Shown here: positions 22,211 to 35,339 of the stretch, piece after piece | How the letters are laid out: the number at the start of each line of letters is the position of its first letter | How positions within the stretch are numbered: position 1 is the first letter of the stretch | Assembly (NCBI GenBank): GCA_013399115.1 | Contig: VXAA01000915.1 | Span: 640,138 to 704,137, forward strand | DNA: 64,000 nt | Direction of reading: 5' to 3' | From: Anseranas semipalmata | Lineage: Eukaryota > Chordata > Aves > Anseriformes > Anseranatidae | Made by a program: the position numbers and the translations under genes | Notes under the pieces: model-generated | What the model was told of the DNA's origin: nothing | What the model saw: only the letters and a program-made list of their open reading frames with translations | Database searches by the model: none

Positions 22211-25200
22211 TCCTACAGAAGGCAAATTAAACACCAAATAATGACAAGAAATGAATCACCTCTTGCTGTAGATGCATTATAAATGAAAAAAACCCAAACC
22301 ATTCTTTTCTCCCAAGCTATGAAGGCAACAGAAGCTGACCAGTCTTCACAATCTCTATGCACCGAGTGACTTGATTCATGCAGCTTTCCTGCAGGGACAG
22401 GGGAATCAGAACTGACAGAACAACATTTTGTGTGCACAACCCTGGTTTCTCACTGTACTCACGTCACCGGCCAGCTCATCATCTTTTTCCCATCTTTTCC
22501 CCATTCTGGACAAACCTTTCTCTGCACCTTCCACCTGCAGCCCCTGTATGAACTGGGTAATTCTCCCCATGGGGTCACCACTGCCCTAGTATCAGCACAG
22601 CCTGGAAATCCACACTCCAAGAGTGATCACACTCTTTCCAGATGAGTGCTGCAGCACCATCCTGCTTGGTGCTGTTCCACAGAGAGGTTACAGGGGCAGG
22701 CGTGTTGGCTGCTTGGGAACAACAGTGGTGGTGCCACCTTGGGACAAATTCAGCTCGATACCTCAATGCTTGCAGACAAAGCAAGCAAGCTCTGTATCCT
22801 CATCTGAAGCCCCACAACCCACCACCCTCACTCCCATCCCTCCACGTGGTTGCAGCAGGCCACCTGGTTTGACCTCCCCTTTGCAGAGACTGGCCTACTC
22901 CTCACCTCTCCCATTTTCAAAGCAGGGAAATGGAGGTGCTACATAGCCTTGACTGGTGCAAGCAGATGTGCCACTACTCTGCATCTTCTATTCTCATTTA
23001 GAACGGGTCACAGCAGCTGTGCGATTCATCAGGTTGAGACACACTGCCCTTGAACTGGTGTGAATGACTGTGACAAGGACAGTCACCGGACTCATCTGGA
23101 ACCATGCTCTCTGCAGCACCAATATTTCATGCTTTCCCCCTTATTTATACTCATCTCCTTCCAAAACAATACCACAGCACAGAACTCAACACTACTGCCT
23201 GCCCCAGGATAAGGGGCCCTTTAAGTGGTGCTGAGTTTCACTGTGGTTACAAGCTCTGCACAGGCAGGCCAAACCCCTGAGATGATTGAGTGTGGCATCC
23301 CAAAAGGAGGGGAGGGAACACAAATAAACACACTGCTCTGCTCCAAATGAAAGAGCTGCTGGATTTAATGTGACAGGGCCTGGGATGCTTCATTTGACAC
23401 AGACTGGCAGCAGTCTGGTGATTGGCAAGCACTTGGAATAATGGCTCTCTGTACTGTCATAACATCGCAAGATCATCTGCAGAGCAGCCCAGCCAGCCCC
23501 GAGCAAAGTGTGGGATCTGCTGGATTGTGGTTAAAAATAAAATAAGTTCAGTGTCTCAGGACTCTCCATTGGCAAGACCTGGAAGGAGGCAACCTGCAGG
23601 GTCCAGATCGCACATACCTGGGTGAGCTCTCGAACGCCGTCTAGGTTTTCATCTCTCTGGAAAGAACAGTTCCCTCGCCATCAGAACCACAGACTTGTTG
23701 CTTCTCCACCACTTGTTTATCCATCAACAGAAAACCCTGGAGGAGGCAAGAAGAAAAGTTTAACTGAACTACCCTCAATGGTGTACTGCAGAGAATCGAC
23801 TCCTTTTGCCCTGTCAGCCTGCAGCCATGTTTTTGCAGCCCTGCGCTGCAGCATCACTTTCACTCCAGGACCAGGTACCACCAGCTAACCCCAACCCTGC
23901 TGCACAGGAAGGTCCTGGAGAAAGGTGGAAGCTACAATGCTGTACGCAGAACCAGTCCAAGGCTTCTCAGTGCTGGAGAAAGGATCTGATCCACAGCAGG
24001 GAGAGCAGCAGATAGGAACAGGCTGGAGGACAGGGCCTGCTGCTCCTGCAGGGGGTCCCGTCCCCTCCCCTCCCTCTGCCAGTGGCAGCTCTGTAGTCCC
24101 AAGCTCTCCCTTAGCAGCCTCTGGCCAGTGAACCAGAGGTGATGCAGAGCCGAGGGGCAGAGCTGTTTTACCACCATGGCAGCCCGCAGACCCAGTCCTA
24201 CCTTCACACAAGCAAAGAGCTGGGCTCATCTTAGCTGCTGCAAGAGCTGGACGCGAGCAAGAAAAAAGCTCTACCAAGGGAGCTCCCAAGCACAGACTTG
24301 CTTGGACACCACCGCCACTAGTAAAAGTCTCAACCCTGCCATGAGCTGTGCGTTTCTTCTCCACAAAAGAGGGAAGCAGGAGTATAGCAAAGACAAACCT
24401 TCCCCAAATCCCATTATAGCATCCCTATTCAAACCTAGTGACACCCCAGTCCTCTTATCTGATGAGACTCGGGGACAGACCAGGGATCATCTCTGGGAAG
24501 AGCAGACATGCCTTCTCCTAAAGCCCCCAGCTCTCAGAGGGCTCCAAATAGCTCACGTTACTATAAAAAGTACCACCCTCAAGTTGTGCAGCATAGAGCA
24601 GCACTGAAGCTGTTATGCCGAGGCTGCAAGGCTTCAGCTGGGGCGTGCGCACACACTCAGCCAGACGTGTCCACTGCCAGAACTAAAACGCAGTTATACT
24701 CCTCATTGCCTGCGAGCAAAACACCATGCCTTCCACCCTTAATTACACTATTTGCTGAGCTCAGTTCAGGGTGGGGAGTGTGATATCAGCCCTGTTTTGA
24801 GCTCGGGTACTGCCTCCTCCTACAGTCCCCAAGCTGCAGCTCCACTGGGGCATTACTTCCCCCCCTTTACTCTGGCTGTGACAGCAGAGCAGCTGTTTGG
24901 GTGGGAGAACGCTTGTGTCTGAGCAGTGGTGTGGTTCAGTTGTTGCCCAAGCTGTATTTATAGTTTTTAAGGCTCTAAGCTGGCAGTGGCTGAACAGGCT
25001 GGTTTAAAAAGCTGTCTGGTTCCAGAACCATATTCAGTTTGCAGTGTTGGGAAAGGATATTTCAAAACAAGCCAGGCACCGGCTTCCTCCTAGGTTAATC
25101 CATGCAGCTCCTGCCTTGTGTGTTTTGGAATATTAACAACCCCGCAGTAGCAATGCAGCTAGTAGCGGCTAGCGAATCCTTCCTGCTAACTGCTCTTACA

Positions 25201-28200
25201 AGAAAAAAAAATAATCAGGCCCTTTCGCATTTCGGTTACCTATGGCTACACCAGCCCTGCACCTTGCTGAAATTAAAAGGAAAAAAATGCAGAGGGACAA
25301 CATATCCAGAAAGAGGACTCGATGGATTTGCCTACAGGTTATTTCCTTTCTCTACAAGATGCCTGCACTACTTCCTCTGACCAAAGTCTCCCAAGTCAAT
25401 GGGTTTGAAGGGTGCTAGGAAAAGCATTGGTTCCCATTACTTAAAGATAAATAATTTTTTTTAAAGGGCAGCTGGTGAAACCTACAACCCCAGTTGCTAA
25501 AATCAGCATCATCTGTTATTTCCCATACTGTCGCAAAATGTTCCATTTTATCTGAGCTAAAAACAGCTTTTCTCTGCTGGAAACATGCAAATATCATTCC
25601 TTCATAAAGAAGCCACCAGATGGGAACTTAATAACTGTAGACTCTAATTCTCATTGCCTGGAGTTGCAAAAAGCACCAAACTTTGAAAATTCTTGTTTAT
25701 ACCCTGCTTATTCAATGGTTTAAATATGTTTCCATGCACAGGCATCTGGCCCACAGCCAAGCTGTGTTAATACTTAGCTTATTTCTCTATTCAAGACACA
25801 AACCGAACGCCTGGTGCCCTTTTTGGCTCTCCTTGGCTCTTCCTGCAAAAGGGAGATTTACATGGCATAATTGCTCTGAAGGTGAGGAGGTGGGAGTACA
25901 TCAACTCTGCAGAAGCTGCCCTTTTTCTCTGTGCTTGTTATTTTACTCACTGTTCACTTTTTTTTTAATATGAAGTCCATTCCCCCCACATCAAAATGTC
26001 TGTGAAGTGAAGCAGACATTTTTCTGCTCTTGCAGAAGTATGTGGGAGAGAAAATTTTATTGGAGTTTTATGGATGCCTAAATGGCTCTGCTGTAGGAGG
26101 GAAAGAAAAAGAGCACAGGAAGGAGATGGACAGCAAAACACAAAGCAAGAGTGATATCCCTCTGTGCTTGAAAACTTGAACAGGGGAATACAGAACCCAG
26201 AAACAGCAAAAGAAACTCTTCATGGATCCATTTATAACCAGAACAAGTGTTTGCTGTGCAGGGAATAAAAGCAGGCAGGGCAGCTTTCACTTGTTAACTC
26301 TAACTATCCTCCAGCACTCTTACAGAGCGTTTTGGTGCAGGCTGGCTTTGTGTGCAAGCAGCTTTCAGCAGCTTCCTGCGATGCCAGACTCGCCTCCTCC
26401 CCAGTGCCTGGCCACTGAAGCCTCATCTTTGCCCCACTGCATCCTCTGGGCAGGGACAGACTCCTCCGTGCCCGTACACGCTTCAGTGCAGACCCCTGCG
26501 GAGGTACATGATCACCTACCAGGAACAGAGTTCAGCCCGCTCAACCCAGGCAGGGAGAGGTTCCCTCCTGGCAGGACTCACCTGCCTTTGCAGAGCACGT
26601 TCTGATGTCCACAGTGCTGCTGGCACCCGAACTCCACTGCCAAGGCCACTGCAGCATCTCAGCCTGCCTCTGCCACCCCCCGTTTAGGTATCTGCTGTCT
26701 TCTCGCTCCCTCAGGTCCCAATTTGGATTCCAGGAGCAAATTGAAAAATAAGTTGCAACAGTAACTTTTTCCAGGTGAAAGTGTGCAAGATGGGGAATGT
26801 TTGAGATTCATCCTACAGGAGCAATATCTACATTGAGCTGAAACACACATTTCTCCTGCCTGCCTGCCTTTGCAGGATTTGATCACAGCCAGAAGGGCTA
26901 AACATGTTCTTGCTCACACGCAGCTCCGCTCACCCCAGCATTTACACCCACAGCTAGACCAAGCCCCAGCTGTCTCGCAGTCAGCTCACCGCATCAGTGT
27001 CACCCTTCTACAGACACCGCCAGCATCAAGTCCGCTGTCTTGGCATTTCGTGTTATGTGTCTGATCAGATCAAGTTGCTGCAACGTACAGGATTAGCTGA
27101 ACACGTGGAGGAACATCTTGGATTTAGTAACAGCCAGGTTATCGCCTTTGTTTTAAGTATGAATTACAGCCCATCTAAAAGGCCCTGTAGTACGGGTGCA
27201 TCTGTCACTGAGTACATCAACATGAAAGGCCGTTGTTGATGACTGCCTGCTAGGGAGGGCTGGTAACGTACAGCAGAGCCTCCTTCCAGTTCACACCCAG
27301 CCCATGCTGATAATAAACGTGAGGTGAAGTGACTGTGATCTCATCCCATCTCCTAATGGGAAGCTTGCCACGCAGCAGAGCTGCCACCACTGCCTGCAAA
27401 GGAAGATCAGCTGGGCAGGGCAACAAGCTCCCCTCCCACCCAAAAAAACAGGGGTCTGGGGGCAATGCCACGTGGCAATGTGGGTACTGGCATTAGCCGC
27501 CTGGTGTGCTATTAGACAGGGATGCAAACTTCTCAGGAGCACAGGGGTAGAAGGTCACTGGGTGAAACAGAGCCCTTGCTATAGCTGGAAGCAGCTGTGC
27601 AGGATTAAATGGTTTCTGCAATCGCATGTACTGGGCTGAAAGCTATCTGAGGGCTCAGAGGGCACAGCTCCCTCCCACCAGCAACACTCCTGGCTGCAAG
27701 AACATTATTTTGTTGTTGCTTTCCCACATGGGAACCCTCAAATCTCTACAGGTATTTTACACTCTTGAAAGGTAAGCACAGAGGAAAGCAGATAAATCCA
27801 AGTTCTCAATCCATAACCAAAGCAGGAATGAAGACAAATCCAGCTACTAAAAGTAGACTCATCAGCCCTCAGACACCGAACTAGCAACTCAGGAGGCATG
27901 TGGGAAAACCACAACTTCTCTTGGAAAATGTGCCTTGACCACCCACTCATCTCAAGCAGATAATGAGAAGTTAAGACCCATTCTCTGGAGATTAATCGAG
28001 AAAGAGCAGCCTGAGATTTCACCTACCCAGTAAATAATTAAAACCCGCTAAGTCTACCACCAGCCTCAGCATCCCGGGGTTACAGAGAAGAAAGGAGGGG
28101 AAGCAGGTCATGAGGAGAGCATTTCATACTCGCATCTAACCTGTTTTCCAGATGAGTTTTTCAATGATCAGACTCAATCTACTGTAAAAACTTCCCAGGG

Positions 28201-31200
28201 AGAGAAACCCTCAGCGCATGAACCAAAAATGTAATGATCTGGGAAATGTATTCCTCTTTAGGGGGAAGAAAACTGTGGTTTCACCTTCATGCTCCCACTT
28301 TTATTGATCACAAACTATGCAGACTTCTGTGCTACAGAGGGGAGAGGCAGTGACAGAGCTGTAACACTGAGCCAGCTAAAGGCACAACAAGCAGGTCCAT
28401 GCCAAACACACCACCCCTTGGAGGGGCTGCCAAGCTGCAACAGACCCAGCGTCCGCCTGCTCATTCCCTCCTCAAATTAAGGATCATCCTGGACTATACC
28501 AGGAAGAGACTGGCTTAAAGGCATGGTTTAATAAGCCTGCAGCAGAATTTGTCATCATTAGCTAACATGTTTTTACATATTTCTGCCATTTGTAGAAGTG
28601 TCCACCCTTTGGTGACGCTTACTAAGTGCCTGGCCTCTGTGGTTTCCTGTGGCAATGAGTTTCACAGTAATTACACAGTATGTTAAGAAGCACTCTTCTT
28701 TTTATCAGTTAATGCAGTTCTGGCTACATCTGTGCCTCCAACTTCTGTTAAAAAGTCTAGTCCCTAATCGATGCTGCTGTGCCACCAAGAACCCCCTTGC
28801 GACCACGCCAACCCCTGGAAGTCTCTGCTCCTGTTAGCAGAGCACTTCACTGGGGTCAGCAGGGCTCAGCTATCAGTACAGAGGGAAATGGCACCACTGT
28901 AGGTCCCCTCATTGGAGGTCCATGGCTGTGCAAAGCCCCAGGGAAAGATATTTTCCACTGGGTAACTGCTACAGCTGCAGTGACTATACTCACAGGTCAG
29001 AGGTCTAGATTTCACAGGAGCAGTGCAGGCAACAGCTGTTCATCTTCCATGCTCTGGACCTCAGGTCTCTGCTACACTGAAACACAGCATGAAATGCTAC
29101 CAGCTCAAACAGAAGGATTTCACGTGAGTGAGAGAAGCCATGCAAGTTGGAGAGCAACAGAGAAGGAGGCCTGACAGCCCAGCTAGTCCCTGGGACACCT
29201 GCTGGTGTCCCAAAGCAAATCACACAACCATGTTCGTCAGTTTTAAACACCACTCAAAAAGTGACTCCTTTGTAACTTTACAACTAGATTGTAGCAAGCA
29301 TCTTCACTGTTATAATCGGGAATATAATGTGATTTAGTACGTGAGAAAAATTTATCAGATTAGGGGAGATTACCAACAGAACCAGGCAGAACAGGTAGGG
29401 CAACAGGGAGAAACCTTCAGTCTCTCCACCCTGAACACTTGAAAATGCCCAGGGAACAGGCATGTAGTGAAGTGAGGGTTTTTTACATTATTCCCAGTAA
29501 AACCTTAATCTGATTCTGTGACTGTGATACATGATCCCTATTGCTCTTTGACTACCTGGTCCCAAAGACTTGTGGTCAGGTTAGTCTAATCTCACACAGC
29601 ACTCAACAGTGGAGCAAAGAGGACTGCAGGCTGCAGCCCAGCCCAGGACTACATAAATACAACCAAGATTTAAGGAGATTCTGTATTGTCCTGAGAGGGC
29701 AACATGCTGAGAACTGAGGCTTCAGGGCCAAATCCCACTTAGCCTCAGTCCTCTCCCCATGATGGAGCTGACCCACTTCATAAATGATGCACTCTTCCTT
29801 CCGCATCCAAATGCCTCTGTATCATTTAGCGCTCCCCGTGGGCTAATTTTCTCCCTCAGGGAAGGTAGATTAGATTCCACAATTTCTCCCTCCCCCTGAG
29901 TTTTCAAAAAGGTCTTTCAGCTGTAATAAACTCAGGTATTTATATATCAATCTGCCTTACCTGAGGCACATAATATTAGAGGCCTGGGTCATAGCAACAT
30001 CATTACAGTGAGTTTTAAAGAGAGCAATGGGAATAGATAGATAAATAATTCTCTCACTGCGGTGCCCTTTCTATTTGTATGCTGAAGCTTAGGAGCAGCT
30101 CCTTGCCTTGGACACACCTTCAGAAATACAGCATTTCTCACCAGAGCTGAAAACATCAAGGTAAGCAGCAACTGATCCTCTGGAGCTAAACAAACACCCT
30201 TTTCCCCTTTGAATTACAGACACTTGCACATCACCTTGGCTCCTGTCTTCTGCTGCTTCCTCCTGCTCCTTAATCCCTTGAAGCTGTTGCACACCTGCAG
30301 TCACTCCTTTTCAGAGCATTTGTGCTGCATTTCACATTGCCAGGGACACTAATGTGAAGAAAAAGAGGTCATGGCTTGCTTGCCTTGGGGAGCAGCATCA
30401 GCCCCTCTCCATATTCTGCACTGCAGCACCTCAGCTTTAAGCAATCAGTTCAGCCACAGACACTGAGGCAGATTCTTGTATTTAAACACTTGCTTAATAT
30501 TTTACTGGGCTAGAGGCTTAAACCAGGCCAAAAAAGGCCTCTGAACACTTGCAGAACTCCTACCTACAACATCTGATATCCATTTACCCAGTTTCTGAAG
30601 AAAATAGTACAAGTAGCACACATTTTGACTGAAAAGAACACCAAATCACATAAAAGGACCTCTGAAGGCTTGTAAGGTTTCTCGCTTACTCGCTAGCAAG
30701 CAGGTCAGACTACTCGCTGCAATAGCAGTATTTTATTGTTGTATTCACAAGCCAAACTAAAATCAGGTTCCTCTTGCACTAGGTGACGTACAAACAGGCT
30801 CCAAAAGGTTTATGATAGCTAGAGGATACAAGCAGACATACAAACGTCTCAAGTCATGCAGCAACCACCACTGCCTCCGTGGCCTGACACCCAGCCCAGG
30901 GTTCTGGCCATGCCTTCCCATGTGTACCACAGACCAGCTTTCACCCCAAAATCCCTGCTCACTATAGGTTTCATTCTGGTTTACAAAGGCATTTTAATAC
31001 AGTGACTTGCCTCTGAGGAAGAAAGTGCCTGGCGTTTGTTTAAGTGTCTTTATTAGACCTGAAACAAATACTGCATCATTTAACTTTGAGGCTTTTGTTG
31101 CTGGTATCAGTTGTGTTCTGCAAATCACAGACTCAAGACTGCATCTAACCCCTAATAAGCAAGCAAACTGCTATTCGTCCACCTCCCTGCTTTCCCCCAG

Positions 31201-31429
31201 CTGCTGTTATCTCTGTGTGAGACTGGGAATTGGAGGAAAGAATGACCCAGTGATTGTCTAAATCAGCCCAGCTCTAATTTACTGGAATATGGTTTGAGCA
31301 GCTAATGTAACACCTACTGTGAGCAAGATGGAGCTATCTCCAGGACTTCTGTAGGCTAGGAACATTCACTTAAATGGCATTGTCTGGCTGCACTCACTGG
31401 AGGGCCTGCCGTACCGCAGAGAGCAGTTA
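22211..31429. other. Long stretch with little recognisable structure
   Basis: About 9 kb without a gene, transposon or clear motif island. The plus strand looks richer in C and A than in G and T through much of it. Small AT-rich patches (25435-25600, 27700-27780, 29270-29370, 30480-30560) are too weak to call. Open frames reach about 160 codons (minus strand 23885-24364) and show no domains. Confidence 0.5.
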
Positions 31430-31600
31430 ACCCTTGGAGTGGGAAATTAGGTCAACAGAACCAAGCTTTCAACTGCAATTGGAAAAGTTAACTTTCCACA
31501 GAAAATTGGGTGTCCTGTTTGCCTCCGTCACTTTCTCGACTCCTCATGTAGCAAACAGCTTGAGCAATTACAGCAGGCAGGTAAACAGACACTAGCAAAG
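31430..31600. promoter_or_regulatory. Candidate non-coding element
   Basis: The segment has CAGTTAACCCTTGG, GGGAAATTAGGTCAACAGAA, CAACTGCAATTGGAAAAGTT, AACTTTCCACAGAAAATTGG and GAGCAATTACAGCAGGCAGG. GTTAAC words and a CAATTG E-box-like palindrome recur. Non-repetitive; function not known. Confidence 0.28.
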
Positions 31601-31855
31601 GCGTCCTCAGGATGCCCTCGGTCTGGCGGGAGCCAACATCCCCAGCCCTCACTGACACAGCTACATGTCATGTTTCCCACGGCTGGATTAAGCAGCTGGT
31701 CTTTCCCTAGATAGAAAGGATTTTAAAAAAAAAAAATGCATTGAGTCAGTGCCTTCCCTGGCCCTGATACAGAATTGGGCTCCCCTGAAACTTGCCTTTG
31801 CCTCTGTCCTTCAGCTCCTCACAATGAGTAGAGAGGAATAATTCCTCCTTTGCCT

Positions 31856-31932
31856 GTAGTCTGTAAGCATTTCAAGGCAGACACTGGTTCTTGTCCCGAG
31901 TACGTGAAGTGACCAGGACCTCATGACAGCAG
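31856..31932 (+). mobile_element. L2-type LINE 3' tail (ancient)
   Basis: The words TAGTCTGTAAGCATTTCAAG, GCAGACACTGGTTCTTGTCC, then ACCAGGACCTCATGAC match the common pattern near the 3' end of old L2-like LINEs in amniotes (a TAGACTGTAAGCTC-like word, GGCAGGGACTGT, CTTGT, then the CCTGGTC/CATGACTG region). L2 is rare in bird genomes, so this is a very old copy. No coding remnant is visible upstream. Confidence 0.6.
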
Positions 31933-32175
31933 CACCTGAGGGGACAGGGAGATGCTCATCATATAAACAGCTTCAGTTTCAACAGCAAGGTCATTCTGAG
32001 CCAGTAAGTCACTCACAGAGGATTCTGTAGGAGACAGAAATCCTGTTTTAGCATTTTTTTCTACAGAAAATGTATTTATTTCAACCTGCTTTTCAAATGT
32101 AAGGATGCTTTCAAGAAGCAGTGCTTTTCAACCAGATCCTATGGCATTTTACATAAAAGTACATCTGTCTCAAGC

Positions 32176-32315
32176 TAATTAACCCCATTTTACAAGTGGG
32201 GAAACTGAGGCACAGAAGAGGGGAGTGCTGAATCAGATGGAGCCAATCATACCAGCTATGCACCCAACCCTTATATATCAGTCAGCCAAGTCTACTCTCT
32301 AAGACACAGAGCCAA
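32176..32315 (-). mobile_element. MIR-type SINE copy
   Basis: On the plus strand the segment begins AACCCCATTTTACAAGTGGG, GAAACTGAGGCACAGAAGAG, the classic reverse complement of the MIR core. It continues with CCAGCTATGCACCCAACCC and ends AGTCTACTCTCTAAGACACA, matching the reverse-complemented tRNA-derived head. This is among the best preserved MIR copies here, spanning core and head over about 140 bp. Confidence 0.85.
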
Positions 32316-33639
32316 CAGTTCAACAGCTAAGAAGGGGTTTATCCAAGCACCCTGCATCAAGGGTGCCCTTCTCCCAGGGGCCCCCCAACAGGCTCCCTCC
32401 AGCAGGAGTTTTCTCAAAAGATGACTTTGACATCTTCCCATGCAGCAAATTTCCACCGAGGCTGGCTTCAGCTGCAGCTAACATTCATGTTCCTATTCAC
32501 TCACAAAAGGGTAACATGAGGAATGTAACACTTTCAGCACGAGCTTTCATAGGTGCTGAATCGCTGGAGTTTAATTGCTCACAGAGACAGAGTTCCAGAT
32601 TAAGCTGCGTGTAATCCCTTTACCTTGCAACGCACTGGGTTATGTGCAGGTAGCATGTAACCTACTGGTTTAAAACCTGCCTTCCAGCAAGCACAAGCAT
32701 GATTCCCATTAGCCTCTGCAGTTTAGGAGCAGATGAGCTCCCACAACCTGAAAAGCTGAATCAGTAGAAAGAGCATCCTTGTGCTGCTCTCCTTCTCAAG
32801 CTGGGAGATACCTCTGGTCCCTTTTTAACTCCTACAGGCTCCTCCATATTTCCACCCATCCATTTTCCCAGAGCAATGATGCAGGCTCACACTGTGCCAC
32901 TGAAATCAGTGGAGGATCCCCTGGCCAACCTTAGATGAAGGCCTCCCTGGATTCCTTTCGTGGTTCACTTCGGAACTACTCACCTCATCAGGGTGAAGGC
33001 ATCTTACTTTGTTCTGGGGATGCCTTTCCCACAGAAAGACAACCCTCTCATAATGCTAGCCTGGAGGCCAACTGCAAGTTTTAAAAGCCACTTCCAAAGG
33101 AACAATGTTAATGAGTGTAGCACTATGCCTAGAAACGAGGACAAAGCAAGAAAGACTGAAGTATAGGAGACAAGTGTGAGGTCAGCTTAAAAAGAGACTA
33201 AGTAAATCTGGGGGCAGAAGCCCAAGTGTAGCAGAGGTGGATAGCACCTGGACTGCAGGGCCAGCCTATGCCCCTCCTTGCCCCCAGACCCCTCCCCGCT
33301 CAGACCGGCCATCTAGCAACTATGACAGCACATGTTTCAGTGACTGAACCTGCACCTGCTTCTGCAAAGCCAATGCAGCACCCTAAGGCACAGCCAAAAC
33401 CAACTGATGGGCATAGCTGCTGCAGGACCTACCCAGGGAGCCTGTCCAGATGTCCTCCTGCTCCAGGGCACCACCACTCCACTCTTCTACCACCTGAAGC
33501 AATCGCCTTCGCAGCCCATCAGGCAGTGTCCTCCCCAGGCACCTGTAATGCCCTGAGCTCAAGCAGGATAATAGCTGCGAGGGGTTAAAACATACCCCCC
33601 CCACACACCTTGTCCTGTGCTAACTACAGCTAATACCTA

Positions 33640-34090
33640 GTTTTTAGTTACCATGTTACTTTAAAAAAACAAAAACCACACAAAACTCCCCAACAGGCTT
33701 TATCCTAATTCTCCCAGGAAATAATGACTTTCTGTTATTAAATAATGTAAAATGATTGAGGTGAGTCATAAAGCATTTGTATTAACACTAATGGATCCAT
33801 GATTAATTTTTTCTTTATTTTATTATTATAAAACTTGTCTGTATCCCCCTCCCCTCTCCTCTGTCCTCCCCATCACATTTTGTTCTCAGGGGAGGTAATC
33901 AAGACTTCACTTGAATTTCTCATTACTTGAAAGGCTCTGCATCACAATATGATAATGGGACAGTTTCATAATTACAATTAAAAAAAATCAGAGCAAGAGA
34001 AAGCTAGAGAGGTTTTCAGATGCTTTTGTCTTTCAGTCACCCAGAAATTAAAGAATTGCTTTAAAACACCAAAGAAAAGGGCCATTTTGA
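33640..34090. promoter_or_regulatory. Strong AT-rich candidate conserved non-coding element
   Basis: The block holds TGAGTCAT (33762-33769, AP-1/MAF-like), GATTAATT (33801-33808), TTAAATAATGTAAAATGATTG, TTATTTTATTATTATAAAAC (split by a T-rich run), a pyrimidine run near 33845-33870, then TCATTACTTGAAAGG, ATATGATAATGGGAC and TCATAATTACAATTAAAAA. It precedes a long MIR copy and lies about 1.3 kb from the promoter-like block at 35340. Confidence 0.45.
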
Positions 34091-34261
34091 CGTATTGTTA
34101 TGCAAAAAAAAAAAAATATCTGTGCATAAGCTTTGTTTTGGAAAGCCCATCCTCCCTCCTTACTTCCTCAGACCACCTGCTCCCTGCTTTTTTTTTCTTT
34201 CCCCTTTTAATAAAGTACCAGACAACATTAACTTCTTTGTTTTTCCAGTAAGATGCAAAAC

Positions 34262-34555
34262 TAGATTGGTAACTCTTGCATCCTACCACTGATTTACTTA
34301 GAGGCAAGTTACCTACCTTGTGCCTCAGTTTCCCACTTGCAGTGGAAAACAGTATAGGAGCTACGGCTGTCTTGCTATTTTTACCCAGAGGCTTATGTAG
34401 CAAATTTTAAACCCTCCCTTTAGGAGTAGGACGCAGGTGGCAGTGATGAGCAGAATTAGACCTGTTCTCTGCTAACACACTTTAAGATCCCACAGGATAT
34501 AAGGCTAGGTTAGACCTGACAAATATTAATGATTACTCTTATTATTCCTCCTAGA
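34262..34555 (+). mobile_element. Long MIR/CORE-SINE copy
   Basis: Forward order is preserved: TTACTTAGAGGCAAGTTACC, TACCTTGTGCCTCAGTTTCC (the MIR core, near 34313), then after about 100 bp CACTTTAAGATCCCACAGGA and TTAATGATTACTCTTATTAT. The last two match the GCTTTGAGATCC...ATTATTATT 3' end of CORE-SINEs known from birds and reptiles. The core-to-tail gap is longer and more eroded than elsewhere, which may reflect an insertion. It lies right after the AT-rich block at 33640-34090. Confidence 0.75.
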
Positions 34556-34827
34556 ACTGGTCTAAGGCATCATCAGCTAGAGATATGTCAAAGTCACAAG
34601 ACATTATGCATTGTGCGAGACTCTGAAGAAGCTGGAACTTCTGTCTGAAAGTAAGAATCATTTGCTATAGGACAAAGCAGGGGGTGATAGGCAAAAGACT
34701 GCTCTATTGCAGAAAAAAATGTTTTCTGCCATGAGTACTGCTCTCTTAGGCCCCAAGTCCCCACACAGCATAAGCTAGTCATCCTGATTCCTGGGCTCCT
34801 TTCTCAGGCTGGTTTGTGGCTCCCTTG

Positions 34828-34890
34828 TGTGATCAGAGGTACCTTGGAGTAACCACGCTGTGCCTCAGTTTACCTACTGCTTCCTCCACA
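34828..34890 (+). mobile_element. MIR-type SINE core fragment
   Basis: TGTGTGATCAGAGGTACCTTGG, read in parts, followed by AACCACGCTGTGCCTCAGTT and TACCTACTGCTTCC corresponds to the forward MIR segment from the GTGTGACCTTGGG word through the CTGTGCCTCAGTTT core. Flanking MIR sequence is not recognisable. It is the second MIR core in about 600 bp with the same orientation. Confidence 0.65.
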
Positions 34891-35339
34891 AAGCACCTCA
34901 CCATCCTGAGGGCAACGCCGCACAGCGAGACTCAGCGGCACATGGGAAGTCTGCAAATGCCACAGGGAAGAAGCTACCCCAAAAACACCCTGACGCTGGC
35001 CACATTGGAGGCAGGGATCACTGAGGTACCTCTTCTCTGGTTCAGCCCCAGGAGGAGGCCAAGCAGCTCCTCCCCAGCCCCGGCTCTGCAGGAAGGAGGC
35101 TCCCCCTGCCCTGGGCACACAGCCTTCACAGGCAGGCCCTGAGGCCCAGCCCAGCCCCAGCAACCCCACCTCTGCCTGGCAGAGGAGTGCAGGAGCTGAG
35201 GCAGGGTAAAAGAAGATGGAAAGAGCCTTCGCCCACTTTCAGCTGTCAGAGCCAGAGAGCTCTAAGCTTTCATGTCTTACCTGCCCCACATCACCATACA
35301 ACAGCCACCTCGCCACACCCCAGCAGCACTGTGAGGTGC

